Positions 1 to 5,992 of a stretch of DNA of 8,528 bases are shown in pieces. The notes beneath the pieces are model-generated. The model was not told the origin of the DNA and did not search any database. It worked only from the letters and a program-made list of their open reading frames with translations. This stretch comes from JADKIH01 sp049363815 (GTDB taxonomy: Bacteria > Bacteroidota > Bacteroidia > AKYH767-A > 2013-40CM-41-45). The translations under genes and the position numbers were made by a program. Numbering within the stretch: position 1 is the first letter of the stretch; every line of letters begins with the position of its first letter. Location of the stretch: assembly GCA_049363815.1 (NCBI GenBank), contig JBMQEM010000047.1, positions 1 to 8,528 on the forward strand, written 5' to 3'.

Positions 1-35
1 GTTATTCGTTATTCGTTATTCGTTATTAGTTATAT
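1..35. repeat. 7-base tandem repeat (GTTATTC) at the left edge
   Basis: Three exact copies of GTTATTC (1-21) are followed by GTTATTA (22-28) and a decayed GTTATAT (29-35), the last of which touches the stop codon of the alanine dehydrogenase-family gene. The array may continue to the left of the window. Short AT-rich arrays of this kind are found between genes in Bacteroidota. It replaces any visible hairpin terminator for the operon at this end. The repeat itself is plain; no function is claimed. Confidence 0.85.
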
Positions 36-1255
36 TAAAGTCTCGCCGCCCTCAAAAGATCCAAATCTTTATAAGGCAACCTACACGTCTCTGCAATGTA
101 TCTGTTAGTGATAGAACCGTTGTACATATATACACCATTCCGCACCGAACGATCCTTCCACATTACTTCATCAATTCCACCTTCCTCCGCTGCAGACAGA
201 AGGATTTGCGTAAAGATGTTACTCAATGCTGTGGATGCCGTACGACTAACACGAGATGCTATGTTTGGAACACAATAATGAACGACTCCGTATTTTTTAA
301 AAGTTGGTTGCAGGTGATTTGTAACTTCCGAAGTTTCGAAACAGCCGCCTTGATCGATACTTACATCGACAATTACAGAACCGGCACGCATTTCGGAAAC
401 CATTTCATCCGTCACAACAACAGGTGTACGGCCTTCGCTCGAACGAAGAGCACCGATTGCAACATCGGCATTTTTCAATTCACGAAGTAAAGTATTCGGA
501 ACAAGTATCGATGTATATATCCGGCGTCCTAATCTGTTTTGAAGTCGGCGTAGCCGGTGAATGGAATTATCGAAAACCCTTACATCAGCACCTAGTCCGA
601 TCGCAGCACGGGCTGCATACTCTCCTACCGTACCTGCTCCGATAATAACGACAACAGACGGTGGAATTCCAGCGACTCCTCCTAATAATTCACCTTTCCC
701 ACTGAATGCATTACTCAAATACTCCGCGGCAATAAGGATACTTGAACTACCAACGATCTCACTCATTGCCTGAATGATTGGATATACACCGGATTCATCA
801 TGAATGAATTCATATCCAACAGCTGTGATCTTCTTATTTGACAACGTTTTTATGTAATCAGCATTTTGCATACTCATCTGCAAAATGGAGATCAGTGTTT
901 GACGGGTCTGAAATAACTCAACCTCCGCTTTTGAAGGCGGTGCAACCTTGAGGACAATATCCGCTTTATATACTTCTTCGGAACTATATGCGATCCGTGC
1001 GCCTGCTTCGCTGAAATCTGAATCTTCAATTTTAGATGCAGCTCCGGCTCCGGCCTCAATAACGATCTCATGACCATGATTTGTAAGCAAAGCAACCGAT
1101 TCCGGGATCAAAGGCACCCGGTTTTCCTGAAATGATGTTTCTTTTGGAATGCCTATATATAATTGCTTGTGCTGCTTTCGCACTTCAAGCATTGCCTCTT
1201 GTGGCATCAGCGCCGCAGAGGCTGCTAAAGATGCACTGACTTTTCTTTCAATCAT
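35..1255 (-). CDS. Alanine dehydrogenase / PNT-alpha family protein (Ald-like)
   Basis: The 406-residue protein belongs to the NAD(P)-dependent alanine dehydrogenase and transhydrogenase-alpha family; classical Ald converts L-alanine, NAD and water to pyruvate, ammonia and NADH in the cytosol. The N-terminal domain opens with IGIPKE (34-39) and NRVPL; the Rossmann motif GAGTVG (206-211) is followed by Asp229, which favours NAD over NADP. VDVSIDQGGCFETS (296-309) is a strong Ald signature and keeps the Asp of IDQGG (301). Compared with classical Ald it has about 30 extra N-terminal residues. By my recalled alignment with the Mycobacterium enzyme, the positions of substrate-binding Lys75 and His96 are Ala105 and Gln126, and MPGAVPRTST has become IASRVSRTAS. 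The true substrate is therefore uncertain. Its ATG overlaps the tsaE stop by 8 bases, which fits last place in the operon and supports this start. Confidence 0.85.
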   Translation of the reverse strand: MIERKVSASLAASAALMPQEAMLEVRKQHKQLYIGIPKETSFQENRVPLIPESVALLTNHGHEIVIEAGAGAASKIEDSDFSEAGARIAYSSEEVYKADIVLKVAPPSKAEVELFQTRQTLISILQMSMQNADYIKTLSNKKITAVGYEFIHDESGVYPIIQAMSEIVGSSSILIAAEYLSNAFSGKGELLGGVAGIPPSVVVIIGAGTVGEYAARAAIGLGADVRVFDNSIHRLRRLQNRLGRRIYTSILVPNTLLRELKNADVAIGALRSSEGRTPVVVTDEMVSEMRAGSVIVDVSIDQGGCFETSEVTNHLQPTFKKYGVVHYCVPNIASRVSRTASTALSNIFTQILLSAAEEGGIDEVMWKDRSVRNGVYMYNGSITNRYIAETCRLPYKDLDLLRAARL

Positions 1256-1673
1256 GTGAAAATCTAATCTTTCTGTTTACACCATCAGAAACGATAGTGA
1301 CTTCAACTTTTGGTTCAGGCAATAAATTTAAAATTTTTTCCGGCCATTCAACCAAACAAATGTTCCCACTGTAAAAATATTCTTCACAACCGATATCAAC
1401 AGCTTCCTGCACCTTTTCAATACGATAAAAGTCGAAATGATAGACCAATTCACCGTTTTTACGTGAATATTCATTAATGATCGAGAAGGTCGGACTACTT
1501 ACATTTTCAACAACCTCCAATTGCCGGCAGATGTACCTGATAAATGTGGTTTTACCTGCTCCCATCTCTCCCTTAAAGATCCAAACCTTCACTGCTCCTG
1601 CAAAATCTATAAGTGACTTTGCTGCTAAAGCCAATTCGGATTCTTCTTTAATAAAAATTTCCATTGAAGTCAT
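1248..1673 (-). CDS. tsaE: tRNA threonylcarbamoyladenosine biosynthesis ATPase TsaE
   Basis: TsaE (YjeE) is a small cytosolic P-loop ATPase that works with TsaB and TsaD to place the threonylcarbamoyl group on A37 of ANN-decoding tRNAs (t6A). At 141 residues it has normal family length. The Walker A motif GEMGAGKT lies at 35-42, followed by the family motifs SSPTFSIINEY (59-69), HFDFYRI (79-85) and LVEWPEKI (107-114). The ATG shares an ATGA four-base overlap with the stop of the upstream ABC ATPase gene, and its own stop overlaps the start of the Ald-like gene, so translation of the three is probably coupled. A second Met at residue 4 is a possible but less likely start. TsaB and TsaD are not in the window. 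Confidence 0.95.
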   Translation of the reverse strand: MTSMEIFIKEESELALAAKSLIDFAGAVKVWIFKGEMGAGKTTFIRYICRQLEVVENVSSPTFSIINEYSRKNGELVYHFDFYRIEKVQEAVDIGCEEYFYSGNICLVEWPEKILNLLPEPKVEVTIVSDGVNRKIRFSHD

Positions 1674-2290
1674 TTCAGATCATCAATTGATAGTTTCTTA
1701 TCACAAAAGCCAAATTCTTCCTTCTGATTATTGGAAGCTACAATGATCGTTCTGTCCATTGCATACACACGAATCATTTCCTGATACCATTTCACCACTT
1801 CGCTGTCAAGGTTACTGCATGGTTCATCCAGAAAAAGAATAGAAGTATCAGATAAAATAGCAAGTGTCAGTTTGATTCGTTGCTTCATTCCAGAAGAAAA
1901 GAACTTAAACACTTTATCCTTCTTTGACTCCAGTCCGGATAAATTCAAAACCTCCGCTTCCGTTAAATTATTCTTCGGTTTCTTGAACTTAAAATGAAAA
2001 TGAATGATCTCTTCGAGCGTAAATTCTTCTATCAATTCCAGATAGGGAGCAGAAATTGAAATTGAGTGAAAAATTTCTTCAACAGGAATCTCCTTGCTGG
2101 CTGAATGAAATTTAATTTCTCCCTCAGTCAGCCCTGTAGCTCCGGAAAGAATCTGTAAAAGTGTTGATTTACCGGAACCATTCGGTCCCAGTATCACCCA
2201 TTTTGAACCGGCTTCGAGAGTAAGATCAAGATTTCTGAAGATCCACTCCCGATAAAATTTCTTTCCTGCTTTATTTAAAGTTATGGTCAC
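1670..2290 (-). CDS. ABC-type ATP-binding protein without a membrane partner
   Basis: This 206-residue single ABC ATPase domain has Walker A GPNGSGKST (35-43), a variant signature FSSGMKQR (131-138) in place of LSGGQ, Walker B ILFLDEP (151-157) and a D-loop SNLD (159-162). The stretch SAPYLELIEEFTLEE (80-94) occupies the Q-loop and has Ala-Pro-Tyr rather than a clear Gln. After strand TIIVAS the switch His expected in active ABC ATPases is Asn (187/188). No permease lies nearby, so the transported substrate, or whether it transports at all, cannot be told; placement between lpxA and tsaE suggests an envelope role only by association. The start is GTG: the ATG overlapping the lpxA stop (2298-2300) is out of frame and soon meets a stop, and an in-frame TGA lies just upstream of the GTG. 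Spacing to lpxA is 9 bases. Confidence 0.9.
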   Translation of the reverse strand: MTITLNKAGKKFYREWIFRNLDLTLEAGSKWVILGPNGSGKSTLLQILSGATGLTEGEIKFHSASKEIPVEEIFHSISISAPYLELIEEFTLEEIIHFHFKFKKPKNNLTEAEVLNLSGLESKKDKVFKFFSSGMKQRIKLTLAILSDTSILFLDEPCSNLDSEVVKWYQEMIRVYAMDRTIIVASNNQKEEFGFCDKKLSIDDLK

Positions 2291-2299
2291 AGGATGTCA

Positions 2300-3085
2300 T
2301 TAATCTTCTCCACGACTATACCCTTTCATGATCCCTCTTTCGGATTTACGGATGAAATCCACGATGATATCACGCTCAGTACTCTGGGCAATTTCTTTAC
2401 TGACTTCTTCCAAAGCATGTGAATTACTGAGACCTTTTACAAATAAGATCCTGTATATGTTCTGGATCTCTGTAATGGTTTCAGTAGAAAAACCACGGCG
2501 ACGTAAGCCTACTGAATTAATTCCAACATATGACAGAGGCTCATGTGCTGCTTTTACATACGGCGGAACATCCTTTCTTACAAGGGATCCTCCGCTGATC
2601 ATTACGTGTGAACCAATATGAACAAACTGATGTACAGCAGACAATCCACCTATGATCGCAAAATCATCAATGGTAATATGTCCGGCAAGTGTCGCTCCAT
2701 TTGCCAGGATACAATGATTCCCTACAATGCAATCGTGAGCAACATGTACATATGCCATTAAAAGATTGTCACTGCCAACTATTGTTTTCCCCAACGCCTT
2801 GGTCCCACGATTAATGGTAACAAATTCGCGGATCACGGTATTGTCGCCGATCTCTGCTGTAGTAGGCTCTCCAGAAAACTTCAGATCTTGCGGCACAGCT
2901 GAAATAACAGCACCCGGGAAGATCTTGCAATTCTTTCCAATCCGGGCTCCCGGAAAAATCGTGACATTACTTCCGATCCATGTTCCTTCGCCTATAACAA
3001 CATTATCATGGATCATTGTAAAAGGATCAATGACGACATTCTTTCCAATGACAGCGTTGGGATGGATACTTACAAGGTTACTCAT
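2300..3085 (-). CDS. lpxA: UDP-N-acetylglucosamine O-acyltransferase LpxA
   Basis: LpxA catalyses the first step of lipid A synthesis, moving a 3-hydroxyacyl chain from ACP to the 3-OH of UDP-GlcNAc in the cytosol. The 261 residues match the family's length of about 260. Residues 1-190 are hexapeptide repeats (for example AVIGKN, VVIGEG, ARIGKN) forming a left-handed beta helix, and the C-terminal part is helical (GLRRRGFSTETI). Catalytic His117 sits in VHVAHDC, equal to E. coli His125, with His114 equal to His122. HQF (152-154) and DVPPY are conserved. Gly165 aligns with E. coli Gly173, the chain-length ruler; Gly there leaves room for a long acyl chain, as expected in Bacteroidota. It starts 13 bases after the lpxC-fabZ stop, without an obvious Shine-Dalgarno sequence. 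Confidence 0.97.
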   Translation of the reverse strand: MSNLVSIHPNAVIGKNVVIDPFTMIHDNVVIGEGTWIGSNVTIFPGARIGKNCKIFPGAVISAVPQDLKFSGEPTTAEIGDNTVIREFVTINRGTKALGKTIVGSDNLLMAYVHVAHDCIVGNHCILANGATLAGHITIDDFAIIGGLSAVHQFVHIGSHVMISGGSLVRKDVPPYVKAAHEPLSYVGINSVGLRRRGFSTETITEIQNIYRILFVKGLSNSHALEEVSKEIAQSTERDIIVDFIRKSERGIMKGYSRGED

Positions 3086-3098
3086 TAGCCGGTGGCGA

Positions 3099-4556
3099 TT
3101 ATTTTTTATCGCGCCGAACGATCTGCGCCATCATTTCAGATTCCATTACTACTTTATTCCCGACAAATGCTTTTCCTTTCATATGACAAATTCCCCGACG
3201 GATCGGAGTGATCAATTCAAGATGAAAAATAATTGTATCTCCGGGCGAGACCATATCCCTGAATTTGGTATTGTCGATCTTCATGAAATAGGTAAGATAA
3301 TTCTCCGGATCAGGAACAGAATTCAAAACAAGAATTCCACCCACCTGAGCCATTGCTTCGATCTGAATTACTCCTGGGAAAACAGGAGCACCGGGAAAAT
3401 GCCCGGGGAAAAACCATTCATTCATCGTCACATTCTTTACACCCACTACATGCTTATCACTTAACTCAATGATCTTGTCAACGAATAAAAAAGGTGCACG
3501 GTGCGGAAGGAATTTCATCACACCATTTATATCAAGCAAAGGTTTTTCCGAGGGATCATATTTCGGAGCGCGTTCTTTAAAACGATCACGCTTCATCAGT
3601 GCTTTAATCTTTCTTGCAAACTCTACATTGGCAACATGGCCGGGACGAGCCGCAAGGATGTGACCTTTTAAGGGAGCACCCACAAGGGCAAGATCCCCTA
3701 CTATATCCAGAAGTTTATGTCTGGCAGGTTCATTTGAAAAACGCAACTTTACATTATTCAGAAAGCCACGCTCAGCTGTCACCTTTTCCTTATTAAAGAC
3801 TTTCGCAAGGTGAGCAAGCTTTTCTTCTGATACCGGTTTATCGACGACTACAATTGCATTATTGATATCGCCACCTTTGATCAGGTTATGCTCCAATAAC
3901 ATTTCAAGTTCGTGAAGGAAACAAAAAGTTCTGCTATCACTGATCTCTTCTTTAAACTCCCTGATGTTATAAAGGATGGCATGCTGTGTACCTAACAAGT
4001 CACTGTTGTAATCAACCATTACAGTGATGCGAAAATCATCACTTGGTACAGCAAGCATTTCTGTCTTACGTTTCGGATCTTCGTAAGTGATATTTTCACT
4101 CAAAGAATAATAATGACGCTCCTCTTTCTGATCAACCTTTCCAACTTTTTCGAAGAGATCCATAAATGGTCTTGAACTTCCATCCATGATCGGTACTTCA
4201 GGTCCATCGATTTCCATCAGGATATTATCGATCTCCATACCTGCAAGCGCTGCCAGCACATGTTCGATCGTACTGACTCTCGCTCCATTTTTACTTATCG
4301 TTGTTCCCCTGTCTGTATCGGTAACATTATCGACATCTGCCTCAACAATTGGTTGACCAAGCAGATCTGTTCGTTTGAAAACATAGCCATGATTTTCAGG
4401 TGCAGGTTTGAAGGTCAGGTTCACATTTGCTCCTGTATGTAATCCCACTCCTGAAACAGTGACCTCATGCTTTAGTGTCGTCTGCATGGGAGTCTCTTCT
4501 TCAGTCTTTACAGCCTGAATTACATTAGGTTCAACAAGCGTTTGATTTTCAGCCAT
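3099..4556 (-). CDS. lpxC-fabZ: Bifunctional LpxC deacetylase / FabZ 3-hydroxyacyl-ACP dehydratase
   Basis: This 485-residue protein joins two enzymes. The N-terminal LpxC part (about 24-330) is the zinc amidase that removes acetate from UDP-3-O-acyl-GlcNAc, the committed step of lipid A synthesis: GVGLHTG (36-42), STIEHVLAAL with zinc ligand His99, MDGSS (124-128), HKLLDIVGD with zinc ligands His280 and Asp284, and GHV with catalytic His307. The FabZ part (about 340-485) dehydrates 3-hydroxyacyl-ACP: LPHRAPFLFVD (350-360), HFPG with catalytic His386, and Glu400 in QIEAMAQ. The acidic, Lys-rich stretch 322-339 is the linker. This fusion is well known in Bacteroidota. The first 23 residues precede the usual LpxC start; Met24 (start at 4487) is an alternative beginning. 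First gene of the likely operon, with a candidate promoter upstream. Confidence 0.97.
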   Translation of the reverse strand: MAENQTLVEPNVIQAVKTEEETPMQTTLKHEVTVSGVGLHTGANVNLTFKPAPENHGYVFKRTDLLGQPIVEADVDNVTDTDRGTTISKNGARVSTIEHVLAALAGMEIDNILMEIDGPEVPIMDGSSRPFMDLFEKVGKVDQKEERHYYSLSENITYEDPKRKTEMLAVPSDDFRITVMVDYNSDLLGTQHAILYNIREFKEEISDSRTFCFLHELEMLLEHNLIKGGDINNAIVVVDKPVSEEKLAHLAKVFNKEKVTAERGFLNNVKLRFSNEPARHKLLDIVGDLALVGAPLKGHILAARPGHVANVEFARKIKALMKRDRFKERAPKYDPSEKPLLDINGVMKFLPHRAPFLFVDKIIELSDKHVVGVKNVTMNEWFFPGHFPGAPVFPGVIQIEAMAQVGGILVLNSVPDPENYLTYFMKIDNTKFRDMVSPGDTIIFHLELITPIRRGICHMKGKAFVGNKVVMESEMMAQIVRRDKK

Positions 4557-4609
4557 TTTATCTAGAATCTGGAATCGAACAGTTAAAGCCCGATTTGTTC
4601 AAAAGTTGT

Positions 4610-4617
4610 CAAAAATA
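4610..4617 (-). promoter_or_regulatory. Candidate Bacteroidota -7 box for the lpxC-fabZ operon
   Basis: On the minus strand TATTTTTG fits the TAnnTTTG consensus exactly and lies about 54 bases before the lpxC-fabZ ATG at 4556. A good TTTG -33 element is not seen at 19-21 bases upstream; only a T-run lies closer. With one of two elements this remains a weak call, and AT-rich sequence yields such matches by chance. Confidence 0.3.
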
Positions 4618-4679
4618 AACCTATTTCTGAAAAAGCCGCCTACTTTGATAATGAAATCGTGAGATTTTATGAACCTACG

Positions 4680-4802
4680 ATGATTAAGGAAGATCAATAT
4701 GCTAAATTTCGCAAAAAACGAAAGAATCAACTAATAATGCACCAAAAAATAGGCATGGATCAGACAGAGAAAAAAGGAGAATCAAAAGAGCTTCATTTCT
4801 GA
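4680..4802 (+). CDS. Doubtful 40-codon ORF opposite the lpxC promoter region
   Basis: An ATG-initiated frame encodes a 40-residue Lys/Arg-rich peptide starting MIKEDQYAKFRKKRKNQ and ending at a TGA inside a hairpin. The same frame is open from 4587, so 71 codons before the stop lack a stop codon, and the codons upstream (reading EKAAYFDNEIVRFYEP) look protein-like although no ATG precedes them in frame. There is no Shine-Dalgarno sequence, no recognised domain and no plus-strand promoter that I could support. It could be a small gene, the remnant of a larger one, or chance in AT-rich sequence. I do not recognise the peptide. Confidence 0.15.
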   Translation: MIKEDQYAKFRKKRKNQLIMHQKIGMDQTEKKGESKELHF

Positions 4803-4811
4803 GGAAATGAA
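4792..4811 (-). terminator. Small hairpin downstream of lpxD, possible weak terminator
   Basis: TTCATTTC and GAAATGAA form a perfect 8-base stem with a 4-base loop, 13 bases past the lpxD stop. On the minus strand the stem is followed by GCTCTTTTGATTCTCC and then six Ts, so a U-rich stretch exists but does not follow directly. The stem is AT-rich and weak. It may end lpxD transcripts in part; the gap and separate candidate promoter for lpxC fit this. Confidence 0.35.
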
Positions 4812-4824
4812 ATTCAAAATAAGT

Positions 4825-5868
4825 TTAAGATGGTATCTGCTTTAGATCGGAGATCATTTGTTCTAATTCCTGGATCCTTTTTTCCAAAGCCGGAAGTTTT
4901 CTGAATACAACGTATGTTCGCTTGTAATCACCGATACCAAATGCCGGAGACCCTTGAAGGATTTCTCCTTCATTTGTGATACTTGACCCTATTCCTGATT
5001 GCGCAGCTATCTTAACTTTATCAGCGATGGTAATATGTCCTACAATACCCACCTGACCACCGATCATACAATCTTTCCCAATCTTTGTGGAACCTGCTAC
5101 TCCGGTCTGTGCAGCTATAACTGTGTTCTCTCCAATCTCAACATTATGTGCGATCTGGATCAGGTTGTCAAGTTTGACACCTTTATGAATGATCGTTGAT
5201 CCGAGAGTTGCTCTGTCGATAGTGGTATTTGCTCCTACATCCACATGATCCTCAAGTATTACATTTCCGATCTGCGCAACCTTGTTATACTGATTTGCTG
5301 AATTAGGAGTAAATCCGAATCCATCAGCTCCTATGATTGTTCCTGAGTGTATAGTACAATCTTTTCCTATTACACAATCTGAATATACTCTTGCGCCTGC
5401 AAAAAGTGTTGTGTTATCACCTATGGTTACATTGTCACCAATATAAACCTGTGGATAGATCTTTACGTTATTCCCAACCTTGACATTGTTGCCGATATAA
5501 GCAAATGCACCGATATAAATGTCCTGTCCGATCTTTGCAGATGGAGATATGAAACTCGGTTGTTCTATTCCTTTTTTATCACGTTGTATCTGATTGTAGA
5601 TCTCTAAAAGCTGCACAAAACTCTGATAAGCGTTTTCTACTCTCACAAGAGTAGCAGTCACGGGTTGTTCAGCAACAAAAGTATGATCAACAATAACAAC
5701 CGATGCTTTGGTGTTATAGATAAATGGGGTGTATTTCGGATTGGCTAAAAAAGTCAGGCCGCCTTCAGCACCTTCTTCGATCTTATCCAGACGAGAAACT
5801 TTTGCGTCTTCTTTCCCTTCAATCTTCCCTTTTAATAAGTCCGCTATTTGCCTGGCTGTAAACTCCAT
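4825..5868 (-). CDS. lpxD: UDP-3-O-acylglucosamine N-acyltransferase LpxD
   Basis: LpxD adds the second 3-hydroxyacyl chain, from ACP to the 2-amine of the glucosamine freed by LpxC, the third lipid A step. From MEFTARQIADLLKG the protein has 347 residues, close to the E. coli length of 341. Residues 1-100 are the uridine-binding domain (GLTFLANPKY, 37-46), 105-310 the left-handed beta helix of hexapeptide repeats (VKVGNN, VTIGDN, CVIGKD), and the last 25 residues a helix with coiled-coil character (LEKRIQELEQMISDLK). Catalytic His241 in NLIQIAHN equals E. coli His239; DGFGF (182-186) and DRATLG (218-223) are family motifs. An upstream in-frame ATG at 5928 would add 20 residues (LLTRITLIATFVSSKIKH) that do not resemble LpxD and would lie upstream of the best promoter, so 5868 is chosen. 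No clear Shine-Dalgarno sequence. Confidence 0.96.
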   Translation of the reverse strand: MEFTARQIADLLKGKIEGKEDAKVSRLDKIEEGAEGGLTFLANPKYTPFIYNTKASVVIVDHTFVAEQPVTATLVRVENAYQSFVQLLEIYNQIQRDKKGIEQPSFISPSAKIGQDIYIGAFAYIGNNVKVGNNVKIYPQVYIGDNVTIGDNTTLFAGARVYSDCVIGKDCTIHSGTIIGADGFGFTPNSANQYNKVAQIGNVILEDHVDVGANTTIDRATLGSTIIHKGVKLDNLIQIAHNVEIGENTVIAAQTGVAGSTKIGKDCMIGGQVGIVGHITIADKVKIAAQSGIGSSITNEGEILQGSPAFGIGDYKRTYVVFRKLPALEKRIQELEQMISDLKQIPS

Positions 5869-5888
5869 ATGTTTGATTTTTGAGGATA

Positions 5889-5920
5889 CGAATGTAGCTA
5901 TTAAAGTGATACGAGTCAAA
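5889..5920 (-). promoter_or_regulatory. Probable Bacteroidota-type promoter of lpxD
   Basis: On the minus strand TTTG (5917-5920) is followed after exactly 20 bases by TACATTCG (5889-5896), which matches the TAnnTTTG -7 consensus with one difference. Both elements and their spacing fit the Bacteroidota primary sigma factor. The predicted transcript start falls near 5885, some 16 bases before the chosen lpxD ATG, leaving a short leader. An imperfect palindrome AAATGACTTCATTT (5928-5941) lies just upstream of the -33 element. Confidence 0.6.
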
Positions 5921-5992
5921 AGTGGCAAAATGACTTCATTTCAACACTTTATAACTTAAAACCGGTCGATTTATTTTATTATTCTTAAATAT

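Noticed and set aside
2298..2300. ATG overlapping the lpxA stop (TAATG) as start of the ABC ATPase gene
   Set aside because: It is out of frame with the ABC protein and meets a stop within about ten codons; the GTG at 2288-2290 is the only in-frame start after an upstream TGA.
2766..3464. Plus-strand 232-codon frame opposite lpxA and the lpxC-fabZ 3' end
   Set aside because: It is a long shadow frame across two well-conserved genes and their junction; the translation has no family features.
5869..5928. 20-residue N-terminal extension of LpxD, considered as a signal or membrane segment
   Set aside because: LpxD is cytosolic, the family starts at MEFTA, and the extension overlaps a good promoter.
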